Shown: positions 13,339 to 23,250, numbered from the stretch's first letter. The stretch: DNA of 64,000 bases from Phorcus lineatus (GCA_921293015.1 OV121096.1:27105729-27169728), one strand, 5' to 3'. Numbers and translations are program-made. Notes: a model not told the origin generated them from the letters alone.

Positions 13339-16300
13339 GACAACTTTGAGGTTTGTCTTTGGAATGTGGGAGGGTGGTCCCTCAAAGAGACTGATAATTC
13401 ATGTTTTAGAAATAATGTAATAACTTCTCTTTCATTTGATGCAATAGCAATATGCGAAACATTTTTAAAGGATGATGAAAAACTATTAATTCCTGGCTTC
13501 AAGTGGTATGGAAATAATCGGAAAACCAAACATGTTAAAGCAAGGCGTGGTTCTGGTGGGGTGGGATTTCTTGTGAGAGAAGAATTACTGAACAATTTCA
13601 AGATTGATGTTCTAGACGATACTAGTGAAGATATCCTCTGGCTGAAATTCAATTCCAAGAGTTCAGATTTTAGCTTATGTATTTGTGTTTGTTACCTAAG
13701 CCCTGCTGGCTCCTCATATTATCGTGACCCTGAAGAATTCTTTGCCACACTAAGAAACCAGCTATGTATCTATCAAACAGATGGAATTGTTAACATATAC
13801 GGAGATTTTAATTCAAGAATTGGAGATAATACTGACTACATTGAAGGTGTCGACAACATTCCCAACAGAAGCGTGTTGGACCTCACTGAAAATTCTCATG
13901 GTAATTATTTGTTGGACTTTTTAATTGACAGCAATATGTGTATTTTGAATGGCAGGAAAGGAATAAACAACTTTACTTATGTTACACCTCAGGGAAAATC
14001 AGTTATAGATTATGTCATTGTGCCACATGAACAGTTACCACTAATTACAGATTTTACAGTTGAAACTATCACGGAAGTCATAAGCAGATATGATATCACT
14101 GTGCCCCAGTCAATTCCAGGTCACTCAGTTCTCACAGCATCTTTTTCGTTATCCGGATTTATGAATAATAAAAGAACAATACCAACAAGTGTTTTCCATA
14201 CGAATGTGCATAATGATGAAATAAAGCAATGTAAACCAGGTTTTAAGCTTGAGAAGATTCCTTCTGACTTTCTGTCAACTAGCAGCAGTGAAGAGGCCGT
14301 AAAAGCAACGATTACAAAGATTGAAAATAAACTATCCAATGCCAATGATATTGATTTAGCCTATGATGAATTTGTTTCCTTAGTTCAAACTGAGCTGGAG
14401 AAAGAGGTCCCTCGGAATAATGTATATAAGCATAAATCTGGGACAGGAAAGTGCCATACTAAACCTTACTGGGATGAGTTCTTGCAGGAAGCATGGAATA
14501 AAGTTAAGTCTGCAGAAAAGAGTTGGTTAAAATGTACAGGATCCAATGAAAGGAGGAGACATCTGAAACACAATTTTCAATCTGTGCGAAATAATTTTGA
14601 TAAACTGCATAAGAAATACAAGCGTAAACATCAACTGAAGAAACAGGAATCACTAGCTTCACTTCTTGAGCGACATGCAAATGGTGACTTTTGGAAAGAA
14701 ATAGGCAAATTAGGACTGGGAAATGAGCGTAAAAATCATATTCCTATGAAGGTTAAAGGTGACAATGGTGATATGATTTCTGATGTTAATCTTGTTTTAG
14801 ACAAGTGGAAAACTGACTATGATCAACTTTATAACGCACAACCAACAAATATTTATGACGATAATCATTTATATAAAATCAAACATGAATTGTCTCGTCT
14901 TGAAACAACCAATAACACTAACACTCTTTTAAATGATCCAATTACTTTATGTGAAGTGAGATCAGCAGTGGCAAGGGCTAAGAAAGGCAAGGCCAGCGGT
15001 GTAGATGAAATACCAGCAGAAACTTTAAAGAATGATAATAGTATTCTTTTACTACACAAAATATTCAACTATTGTTTCCAGAATGGATTAACCCCAACAG
15101 CATGGAGACAAGGGATAATCAACCCCATAATCAAACCTGGAAGTACTGATCTTCATGAGCCTTCAACCTATAGAGGAATTACACTCCTTTCAGTTCCCTG
15201 CAAAATATTCTGTGATGTTTTGAACCAAAGACTTACTAAATGGATTGAAGAAAATGACCTACTTGTTGATGAACAAAACGGATTTCGAAATAAGCGCAGT
15301 TGTATTGATCATATATACACCCTCTATACAGTTATTAACAACAGAAAAGTGTCTAAGCAAAGTACATATGCCTGTTTCATTGATTTAAAGAAAGCGTTTG
15401 ACAATATCAACAGAGACTGTTTATGGTATAAAATGAATAAAGCTGGAATATCAGGAAATATGTATACAATGATTAAGGCTCTATATGAAGATGTTCAGTG
15501 TTCAGTGAGAGTGAACAGTTATATGACCCCAACGTTTAAAGTAAAAAATGGTGTTAAACAGGGCTGCTCCCTATCTCCAACACTCTTTTCATTATATATT
15601 AATGACTTAGCAGAGGATATCAATGCTTTAAATTGTGGCATTCAGGTGGATAATTTCAACTTATCATTATTATTGTTTGCAGATGACATTGTATTACTTG
15701 CCCCAAGTGAAAGCTCTCTTCAAACAATGCTTTATACAGTGCATGAATGGTGCCAGAAATGGAGATTACAAATGAACAGTGAAAAAACTAAAGTAATTCA
15801 TTTTAGAAACAGGAATGTGAAAATAACTAGTTCTAAGTTCTCATGTGGACCTCTTGAAATTGATATAGTGGACAAATACAAATATCTTGGACTCTGGTTT
15901 AATGAAAATCTGGACATGAAATTTAGTGTTAAAGAGTTATCCAAGTCTGCACGCAGAGCCTTGTCTTGTATTCAGTCTAAGTGTATGCAAGCCGGTGGAA
16001 TGACCCACAATACTTTCACGAGACTGTATGAAGCGGTTGTACAACCTGTCCTCCTATATGGAGCTGCCATCTGGGGACTTACAGGGCACAGTTGTGTTAA
16101 CTCAGTACAAAATCAAGCATGTCGTTTCTTTCTCGGTGTACCTAAATCTACATCTGCATGTGCCTTAAGAGGTGAAATGGGATGGAAGAGTTGTCTCAAC
16201 AAACAGAGAGTTGAAGTACTGAAATTTTATTCAAGGTTGACTAAGCAGAATCGAACCTTACTAAACAGTGTTCTCTCCTGGTCTCGTCGAAGAAGAAAAT

Positions 16301-16881
16301 CCTGGGTGCAACGAGTTATCTCCCTTGCAAACAAACTCTCTCTCAACCTGGACCAGATCACAGGGGACAGTATTAATAACTCATATAAAATAATCAAACA
16401 ACATATAGCCAAAATCGATGATGAACTATGGTTTAGAGAACTTTGGAATGATACAAATCTTCTTAATGGAAATAAATTGAGAACATACCGCACTTATAAG
16501 AAAGATAGAGTACCTGAACCATATTTATGCTGCCCTATGTCAAGAAGTAAAAAAAAATTGCTAGCTAGATTCCGATGTGGGACCCTGCCTCTGGCCATAG
16601 AGACTGGACGTCATACTAGACCTACAACCCCACTAGACGAACGCCTCTGTCCATTCTGTGACGTCATCGAAGACGAAAAACATTTTATGATAGACTGCCC
16701 TACATATGATGATATCAGATATAATTTTTTGTTTAAAAACTTTATTGTGCCTGAATATTCAAACCTCACCTCTTCTGAAAAACTTATATATTTGATGCAA
16801 ACGTGTGACATTCAAAAACAGCTGGCAGATTCAATATTCCACATGCTCACCAGAAGATGTAAACTTGTGGAGAACAAATAA
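13339..16881 (+). CDS. LINE ORF2: endonuclease / reverse transcriptase
   Basis: Predicted polyprotein of about 1180 codons that nicks the target DNA and copies the element RNA by target-primed reverse transcription. The frame opens right after the ORF1 UAG and has no AUG upstream of the endonuclease. APE-type endonuclease motifs are CLWNVGGWS, the ICETFL region (catalytic Glu), YGDFNSRIG, VIDYVIVP and IPGHSVLTASF; the last has Gly-His where Asp-His is usual. Reverse transcriptase motifs are STYRGITLLS, DEQNGFRNKRSCIDHIYTL, CFIDLKKAFDNINRD, NGVKQGCSLSPTLFSLYIND and LLLFADDIVLLAP (FADD catalytic box). The C-terminus has LCPFCDVIEDEKHFMIDCP, a Cys-Cys-His-Cys knuckle common in LINE ORF2 proteins. 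There is no RNase H domain. The frame is complete, so the copy may have been active recently. Confidence 0.9.
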   Translation, partial: DNFEVCLWNVGGWSLKETDNSCFRNNVITSLSFDAIAICETFLKDDEKLLIPGFKWYGNNRKTKHVKARRGSGGVGFLVREELLNNFKIDVLDDTSEDILWLKFNSKSSDFSLCICVCYLSPAGSSYYRDPEEFFATLRNQLCIYQTDGIVNIYGDFNSRIGDNTDYIEGVDNIPNRSVLDLTENSHGNYLLDFLIDSNMCILNGRKGINNFTYVTPQGKSVIDYVIVPHEQLPLITDFTVETITEVISRYDITVPQSIPGHSVLTASFSLSGFMNNKRTIPTSVFHTNVHNDEIKQCKPGFKLEKIPSDFLSTSSSEEAVKATITKIENKLSNANDIDLAYDEFVSLVQTELEKEVPRNNVYKHKSGTGKCHTKPYWDEFLQEAWNKVKSAEKSWLKCTGSNERRRHLKHNFQSVRNNFDKLHKKYKRKHQLKKQESLASLLERHANGDFWKEIGKLGLGNERKNHIPMKVKGDNGDMISDVNLVLDKWKTDYDQLYNAQPTNIYDDNHLYKIKHELSRLETTNNTNTLLNDPITLCEVRSAVARAKKGKASGVDEIPAETLKNDNSILLLHKIFNYCFQNGLTPTAWRQGIINPIIKPGSTDLHEPSTYRGITLLSVPCKIFCDVLNQRLTKWIEENDLLVDEQNGFRNKRSCIDHIYTLYTVINNRKVSKQSTYACFIDLKKAFDNINRDCLWYKMNKAGISGNMYTMIKALYEDVQCSVRVNSYMTPTFKVKNGVKQGCSLSPTLFSLYINDLAEDINALNCGIQVDNFNLSLLLFADDIVLLAPSESSLQTMLYTVHEWCQKWRLQMNSEKTKVIHFRNRNVKITSSKFSCGPLEIDIVDKYKYLGLWFNENLDMKFSVKELSKSARRALSCIQSKCMQAGGMTHNTFTRLYEAVVQPVLLYGAAIWGLTGHSCVNSVQNQACRFFLGVPKSTSACALRGEMGWKSCLNKQRVEVLKFYSRLTKQNRTLLNSVLSWSRRRRKSWVQRVISLANKLSLNLDQITGDSINNSYKIIKQHIAKIDDELWFRELWNDTNLLNGNKLRTYRTYKKDRVPEPYLCCPMSRSKKKLLARFRCGTLPLAIETGRHTRPTTPLDERLCPFCDVIEDEKHFMIDCPTYDDIRYNFLFKNFIVPEYSNLTSSEKLIYLMQTCDIQKQLADSIFHMLTRRCKLVENK

Positions 16882-17139
16882 CTTAATATTTTAAAGTAAT
16901 TTTATGTAAATTGCATTTTATCTCATTTTACTCTCTCTTTGTACATTAATGTTGTTGTTTTGTATCTTTTGTATTTTTTCTGTTCATATGAAAGTGTATA
17001 ACAAATGGGTAATGAATAGATGAATGGTATGTTTGTGTGTATAGTCAATGCTATGACTGTGATGTGTGTTTGTAATATATCAACTATGTGTGTAACAACG
17101 AGTAAAGCAGTGTGTATCCCAGGTTGAGTGGAGGTTAGT

Positions 17140-17245
17140 TTGTGTGTGTGTGTGTGTGTGTGGGTCTGTGTGTGGGTGTGTGTGTGTCTGGGGGGGGGGG
17201 GGTGGTGTGTGGGTGGGTCAGTGTGTGTGTCTGGGGGTGTGTGGA
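17140..17245. repeat. GT-rich/G-run low-complexity tract in LINE 3' UTR
   Basis: Repeated 'gtgtgtgtg' tracts interrupted by a G homopolymer near 17190 and 'gtgggtggg' strings. It lies between the ORF2 stop and the (TC)n end of the retrotransposon, so it belongs to the element's 3' untranslated region or expanded after insertion. Confidence 0.8.
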
Positions 17246-17621
17246 GGGTGCTGAGTTAGCTTGTGCAGAGGATGTTGTATGATAGATTCTTAGGGTGCAT
17301 TATGGCTGGAGGAGCATACGGTAAATCAGTGGGTGCATTGATGTGATGCAAGCATAGTTAGGGGTATGACTTATTGGTTGTGAGTGAGTTTTTGTGTATG
17401 TTTGTGTGTGTGTTTGTTTTATGGAGTGTATGAATAATAGTGTATTGTTTTTTTAAATACTGTATATTTTAAGTATAATTGTGAAAAATGTCTCTCATAA
17501 CCCTTTTGGGTGGCCAATATAAAAAGTGATGTTTTTAAATGTATTTTAATCATGTATTGTATTGGGTGAGACAGTAATAAATAATATCTCTCTCTCTCTC
17601 TCTATACAGGGATATGAAACT

Positions 17622-19357
17622 AAGGCTAATTAGCAATCTAGGTCGTCTCGCTTTACGGTTCAACGCACACACGACTGGGTTCGGGCACAGCGCATACTCA
17701 TTAGCGCACAGTTTCAGCGGAACCGTTTTACGAAGATTCCCGGCTCCATCCGTAAAAAAACAACAGAGTAGCCTCCCTTGTGGTATTGTTGTCACAAAGA
17801 AAGAGAGTCGACGAAATTGACAAAAAGGAAAGGGAAAAAGAGCAAGTCTCTCCGTGGTACACTAAAGCAGTGTTACTGAAAGTAGAAACTTTTTTTAATG
17901 TGATGTGAACTTGAACTTGCAACTTTAATTTCATTTTCTTGTTCTTAATAATTGCAAGTTTGAAATATATATATTTATAATTTATTTAAGTAATCAAAAG
18001 TTAAGCACGCCCTATGTTTTTTTACCAGGAATATATATTTGCGTAGAAAGAAGACAATGGTAGTTGAAAAGTAATTGAAATTTAATGATGGAAATGTCCC
18101 ACAGTGTATCAAGGAAGTTGTTTCAAATAAGGCTTCACTACTTTTGGATATTTGCATTTTTAAAAAACTCGTATTTTAGTGTCCAAAACCATGTTTAGTT
18201 GGTATAAAAAATGAAAGTCTACATTGATTTTTGTAATGTTGGAAATCCCATGCATACCAAATTCAATCCTGTGTCACAACATGGTGATAATCTACATGTT
18301 ATTGCTTGTAATTTATATGATAATATAATTTGGATATGATATCAATGATTTAGCCTTTTAGCATTTCAAATGATTTGATATTGATGTGTTATTCTATAGA
18401 TGTTATATTTATTACTTTATCCTACATTTAAATACCTGAATGTATTTGGATATTGTAATAAAATAAGGATGTGATACATGTGATGGCATTCCTAATAAAG
18501 GATATGTAAATATGTATTATGGATATGGATGTATATCTGAATATCAAACCTAATGAAGTAAACAATCAAATGTGATGCAATGTTTTTGTTTTATATGTTT
18601 AGATATATTCAAGATTATCAAGCTGGGACGTGTATCATTAGACAAATAAAATATTGACTTCAGATATAAATGAAATGTTAACGTTGTGTATGATTTTGTA
18701 ATGCAGGTAGGTAGGGTGCTGTTATGATAGTACCGAAATAAACTTAATCTTCTGCTATGATCATGCCTATAAAAATTGTTATTGTTATAATTACAATAAT
18801 TTGCAGCAGAAAATTATCTATATCAGAAAAAGGTTACATTGTCAATACTTTCTTCTCACGAAAAACGATTTTGAAATATTACTTGAGGCAGGAATCGTAT
18901 AGATCTCGTATAGTCTATACGATCCCTGCTTGAGGTAATGCTCAATCTCTCTGCTATCAATGCAGACAAACTGGCCGACAGTCTAGTCGTACTATTTGAA
19001 AAGTAAGAGCGATAACCACACTTACAGAAAAAATATTCAATTACCAAATAGCGCAAATACGATAAGAAAACATCCATCTGTTGGAAAACTCCATTTTTGG
19101 AAACTACCTTCCTATGTTCAACGATATTTTTAAGCCTTATTTGAGGCAATGCTCAAGTCCGCATTCAAAGGCGCCTCCTCTCTCGAGTGATGCGAAGACA
19201 TTGTCGTTTTCATTGCGCAACTGGTTACACGACACCGCACATTGACGTTTGCGCCAAAACAGAACCCAGTCTCCATGTGCGGTGGACCGTGACCTGCTAA
19301 TGAGCGAGACGAGTTGTGTAACCCCCGCGTAGCAGTAATATAGTACAATCAGTTAAG
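17622..19357. other. Internal region of the DNA transposon, no transposase seen
   Basis: About 1.7 kb between the interrupted left and the intact right inverted repeat. The frames at both ends (17614-17820 plus; 19348-19130 minus) are short and have no recognised domain. There is an internal hairpin: 'atcgtataga' near 18894 pairs with 'tctatacgat' near 18914. The phrases 'ttgaggtaatgctcaa' (18930) and 'ttgaggcaatgctcaa' (19140) are a short direct repeat. The middle is strongly AT-rich. Confidence 0.5.
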
Positions 19358-19394
19358 AGTTTCATATCCCTGTATATAAGGTCCCTGCGTAAAG

Positions 19395-20200
19395 TAAGGA
19401 ATGTTATTACGGGTAGATCCAAGATGCGATACCCGTCTGTTTATTGTCCTGCCTTACCCGTCTCTTGGGACCAATTTACCTGTCAGGACACCTGGGGATA
19501 ACTCGGTTTTTTTAGTTGACAAGACATTTTTTAAATAAAAAAATTTGAAGTTCTGTTGAAGTTCTTGGAAAAAGTGAAAAAAGCTCTGTTGTTTCATGTA
19601 TATGTGTTCATACCTTACAACGACCATAGGCAGTAAATAAAGAATCGTACGTTACAAAGAGCGCCGAAAATATCGAATCCTTACTTTTTTCTCTTAAATT
19701 TATTATTAACAGACCATTCATAGACAGTAAACCAAGTTGTCTCAGTTCTAGAACAAGTCTTTTTCTATAACAATCATTTAGTTTTATGTGATTTTTTCTT
19801 TAAACCAAATCACGATTTGTTAATGGTATTGAAAAGAAGATTTAAAACATATAATTTCGATATTTGGTTAATCCAGACTTGCTTTTAGGGAAGATACAAT
19901 TTTTTCGGCTTAGAAGGAATCAATGTGAAAGACCTTTACTACCCACTGCGTCATGACAAGCTCTTAAAGTGACACAGAGTATGTTTCATGATAGATAAGG
20001 GCCAAAACACCACTTACTTGGATTAAGTTCGCATATCCGCCCTAAACTGTCACCTTTATCTCAAAATTGCCCAGTATATTTTCCTTTTTTCAATGGTAGT
20101 ACAAAAACAGCAATATAGATGTTACTAAGTCGAAAGTCTGCATCCACTTTAAATGAATATCGGTTGAATGACCGACTAAACACTACCAACCATTATTTGT
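19395..20200. other. Gene-free region
   Basis: AT-rich sequence to the right of the nested transposon. No gene and no clear repeat family was recognised here. Confidence 0.4.
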
Positions 20201-20204
20201 CTAG

Positions 20205-20390
20205 AAAAGTTTTACAAATTACGTCTGAGTCATTAGCGCGCGCCACTGTCTGTTTTTTCGATCACAAATCACAACTTAAACCTGTTTATTGTCCCTATAA
20301 TGAACTGATTAGCTCTAAGATTGTGATTTTCAGAAACAACCAAGGTTTCTTGATTAGTCCTGCTTCATGACTGTGTATATAAAGGAGCCT
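20205..20390 (-). repeat. Reverse-oriented copy of dispersed family D
   Basis: On the minus strand this segment shares 'acagtggcgcgcg' and the adjoining 'gtgatcgaaaa'-type block with the family D copies at 20880-21356 and 24735-25166 and, more distantly, 27535-27780. The order of blocks is preserved when read on the minus strand. Outer boundaries are uncertain. Confidence 0.5.
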
Positions 20391-20879
20391 TTAATACAGT
20401 CTTGGTCCACACACAGCAAGTCTAGATTGACTGTATACATATGAAATTAGGAGCCCAAAGAAAAAAATATTATGGATGAAGGAACATTAAATTATCAAAA
20501 TTTTTCATAGACTAAATTTTAGTCTATTTCTTGATAAATTAACATAATTAATAAGATAAGACAAATTTGACTCCAATAACATACGTTGTCCCTTTAAGAT
20601 TTAAATGAAACACTCGTGATAGATGAACAATGAGATGGAACTACTTAAATATTTATATACTTAAGTACTTACAGGCAAACATTCTTATGATTGAGACAAG
20701 CCTACGACAATGTCGTATCATACCTCATGTCATGTTAACACGCAACTACCTTTGGTTATTCCAGATGCTGTAAGAGTTCATGGAAGCAGTAAAAATGGAT
20801 AGAAAATAGTTTTTGAATTGTAATTTCAAAAGATAGAATTTAAAGTAATGCCGTGGGTGTTGTGAAATCTTAAAGACTT

Positions 20880-21356
20880 TAAAGAGCCACTCCTTGAGTT
20901 GTTGGAGTCATATATGCCAAACGTAATCAATGGTGTCATTTGATCGCGAAGTTTCGACTGTTACTAAAAAGAAACATTTTAAAGCTTGTTGGTTTTTTTA
21001 CAGTGACAATACGAAGGTAAAACGTCGCAATTATGATCGAAAACCGGACAGTGGCGCGCGTCAAATAGTCAAACGTAATTTTGGAGACTTATCTAAAACA
21101 GCCAGGAGGGCAGTTAGGAGTTGATAGTGTTTGTTAGGTTATATAACTAGTATCCATGTATATTGGGCGTGATATCTTCACCTTTGTGCATTTATAAAGT
21201 TGTTTTCAGATTTTCATGGAAAACCATTATTTGTCATATATATGTCTTTTTGACATGAAAAGTTAAGATGTTTTGATTTTATATCACCACATATGACATT
21301 TAGGCTCGTATCAAAGGTAAATAATATGTTATGAAAATCACGGAGTGGCTCTTTAA
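20880..21356 (+). mobile_element. ~480-bp inverted-repeat element (MITE-like), family D copy 1
   Basis: It begins TTTAAAGAGCCACTCCTTGA and ends TCACGGAGTGGCTCTTTAA, so the termini are inverted repeats of about 17-18 bases. A second copy at 24735-25166 matches over its whole length, including 'atcaatggtgtcatttgatc', 'gatcgaaaaccggacagtgg', 'gccaggagggcagttaggag' and 'actagtatccatgtatattg'. A 64-codon frame at 20930 is open here but broken in the second copy, so the element is treated as non-coding. Confidence 0.75.
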
Positions 21357-21430
21357 GATCATATAGAGCAAAGAGAAGTAGATTTATTTTTTCTTTTAAA
21401 ATCAAAGGGCGACTATGTACAACAATCTCA

Positions 21431-21527
21431 TTGAAATCAGTCCGAAACTAATTGATCGTACTTCCCTACGTTTGCGAGAATTGAACGAGGTACGAGCGAT
21501 TAGCTTCGGGCGGATTTCAATGAGATT
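21431..21527. mobile_element. ~97-bp foldback element
   Basis: The left arm 'caatctcattgaaatcagtc' and the right arm 'gatttcaatgagattg' are inverted repeats of about 24 bases with few mismatches, spaced by about 50 bases. Related half-sites occur at 39624-39650 ('gttcgaactgattttaatga'), 45280-45297 ('actcattaaaatcagttcga') and 56905-56935 ('gcaatctcattgaaacc'). This points to a small MITE family. Confidence 0.6.
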
Positions 21528-22028
21528 GCTATGTAAAACTGCTCTTTAACCTTTAAAACAGATATTGTACAAGACGACGGCTGGTTGAGTTACAGGGAGT
21601 ATGCCCTCAATCCCATTGTGACCATCCATTGCGAATAAGCTGCAAGAGCGGGTTCTTTGGTGTCATTGGTAATACAGTGTTAAATGTTCAAAGTTTTATT
21701 GCATCCTATGGGTTGATGAACCTGTGGCTTTACTTGAATTTCTAAAACTTGCAGACGTATAAACACGTAGAAAAACATACCATTTCAAGCATATAGCTGA
21801 AATCCATTGTAATGTTGTAGGTGATCTGTGAACATGCGAAAAGCAAAAGTTGATGCACTTGCAAAAATGAAATTGAAAAAACTTAAAATCTATACTTTTC
21901 TGGAATGTTTGAAAAAAAAGAGAAGTTAATTATCGTAGGAAATGAGTCTGGTAGGGGCTACTGTTCTCAGTAGTATATTGTGAACAAGCAAAAATCCAGA
22001 AAGTCATGGACAACCTTGAAATATATAT

Positions 22029-22051
22029 CCCCCCCCCCCCCCCCCCCCCCC
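22029..22051. repeat. Poly-C run of 23
   Basis: Uninterrupted homopolymer of C preceded by 'atatatat'. Exact length in the source DNA is uncertain because homopolymers of this size are prone to sequencing error. Confidence 0.9.
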
Positions 22052-22410
22052 GTGCTACCCCCCAAACACACACAACCCCTCCATACTCCGTTGATCTACC
22101 CACGATCCCCGAATACTCATTTAAACGCATGACTTGAAATAGGCCACTATCGTGTAATCTTCTGTGTCGAGCGAGTTAGGGGCATCCATAACACTTTAGA
22201 ACAAATTCACAAGTGTCTGCCATCCATGATGTAGGGCAGCTCACACCCTACTCGGATACCAGGGGATTGTGAGGGGCATCAGAGAAAAGTATCATGTTGA
22301 TAAACATTCTGAACTCATCTATTTATTTGGTTACGGGCTAAGGCGCTGCGGAGTGTCGGATATTACACCGTCGGTATATCAACCCATATATTGGAATCCG
22401 GAAATACGGT

Positions 22411-22574
22411 TGATAAATAGAGAATCTCACCCAAGTGTCTTCTGATATCAATTATATCAACACGAGTTGATGAAAGTTATAAATATACGAGGCTTGCCGA
22501 GGATATTTTACTTTTATCAACGAGTGTTGATATATTTGATATCAGAAGACAAGAGGGTGAGATTCTATTTATCA
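22411..22574. mobile_element. Foldback element with ~40-bp imperfect inverted repeats
   Basis: The left arm runs 'tgataaatagagaatctcac' then 'tgtcttctgatatcaa..tatatcaac'. The right arm is its near reverse complement, 'gttgatatatttgatatcag' then 'aagac..gggtgagattct'. The centre ('gaaagttataaatatacgaggcttgccgagg') recurs at 49075-49105 within a second, shorter copy. This is typical of a small non-autonomous inverted-repeat transposon. Confidence 0.7.
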
Positions 22575-22754
22575 TTCAAAATCATTTTTCATTACATTTG
22601 AATGACAAATGAACATTACTGAACACAGTCCTGCCCTAAGACTCCAAGTGCGGTGATGGCATTGTGACGTCGTAGTGTTTATGACGTCATAGCATTGTGA
22701 TGTCATTACTTGATGATGTAAAACAACTGTGATGTCATATACTTGATGTCAGAG

Positions 22755-22850
22755 GGGCATTGTTCAAAATCTACTGCCAAAAGATATCTCCTAGGAGATA
22801 TCGCTTGATCTTCCACAAGCGATATCTCCTGTGGAACAGAGTTTTGGATG
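22755..22850. repeat. Palindromic 'gatatctcc' block
   Basis: Contains the perfect 20-base palindrome GATATCTCCTAGGAGATATC followed by 'gcttgatcttccacaagcgatatctcctgtgg', which can fold back on the first half. A related block follows the second foldback copy at 49145-49225, suggesting the two parts move or were duplicated together. The bases just before it (about 22660-22750) contain several 'tgatgtcat'/'tgacgtcat' strings. Confidence 0.6.
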
Positions 22851-22920
22851 ATAAACATCTTCCAGTCACGAGTTTTTGAAATGTGAAGTTTAGAGGGCAG
22901 TTGCACGATTTTAGGTAAAC

Positions 22921-23250
22921 AAAGGGATATGACGGAAACGGAAATAAATGTTACCATTTGCATGATAATCTTCTTCAATCAACTGCAGCAGTTCTCAAAC
23001 GATCGTAACATGTTCGGTTACGCTAATCCATTTCCCAACCTTGAATGATTTAGTGGTGTTCACACTAAAATGGCCACAAGCTGTTTCGCTTCACAATTGA
23101 TTCTTTATTCTACAGCTACGGGTGATCGGGTGGAGGAATGAGATCTTTTGACCTCCTGAAAAAAAATACGTTTGACATAAACTAGTGTTTAATTGTTAAA
23201 TTTTAAGGAAAATAAATTTTTCTAAAAACGGGCTACTGCCTTTTTAAAGT
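22921..23250 (+). repeat. Dispersed repeat family E, copy 1
   Basis: Ordered blocks are shared with 23815-24142, 24548-24733 and 56338-56693: 'gaaaacgaaaat'-like, 'caagacaat..tttatc', 'taatccatttcccaacctt', 'gtgttcacactaaaatggcc', 'ctacggatgattgggt', and an end of the type 'aaaaacgtgctactgcccctttaaag'. No terminal inverted repeats were obvious and no frame is conserved. Confidence 0.65.

Larger units (their letters stand above)
12183..17602 (+). mobile_element. Non-LTR retrotransposon (LINE), nearly full length
   Basis: The element has a short 5' leader, ORF1 (coiled coil plus RNA-binding domain), ORF2 (APE-type endonuclease, reverse transcriptase, CCHC-like C-terminus), a ~700 bp GT-rich 3' untranslated region and a 3' end of 'aataaataat' followed by a (TC)n tail. 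Short imperfect repeats flank it ('tatagggatat' at 12168-12178 and 'tatacagggatat' at 17603-17615) and look like a target-site duplication. It inserted into the left inverted repeat of a DNA transposon. Both frames are free of stops apart from the UAG between them, so insertion was probably recent. The clade was not assigned; the L1-like ORF1 and APE endonuclease exclude the R2-type and Penelope-type groups. Confidence 0.85.
12157..19387. mobile_element. DNA transposon with 30-bp terminal inverted repeats, interrupted by a LINE
   Basis: The right end (19358-19387) is the reverse complement of a 30-base terminal repeat beginning CAGGGACCTTATATACAGGG and continuing ATATGAAACT. The left end has the same sequence split in two: 12157-12171 holds its first part and 17603-17621 holds the rest; a retrotransposon lies between. 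Immediately outside both ends is the same 7-mer, CGTAAAG (12150-12156 and 19388-19394), consistent with a target-site duplication. Without the LINE the element is about 1.8 kb. No transposase was recognised in 17622-19357, so it is probably non-autonomous. A CAGGG terminus with a 7-8 bp duplication is compatible with a hAT-like or P-like element, but the superfamily is not proven. Confidence 0.75.

Noticed and set aside
13197..13658. 153-codon minus-strand frame
   Set aside because: Antisense shadow of the endonuclease region of LINE ORF2.
20930..21124. 64-codon basic frame ending RRAVRS
   Set aside because: It lies inside a MITE-like element, and the second copy (24735-25166) has frame-breaking changes, so there is no sign of protein selection.
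22029..22051. Poly-C run as an i-motif or regulatory element
   Set aside because: A homopolymer next to 'atatatat' is most simply a microsatellite; a regulatory role has no support.
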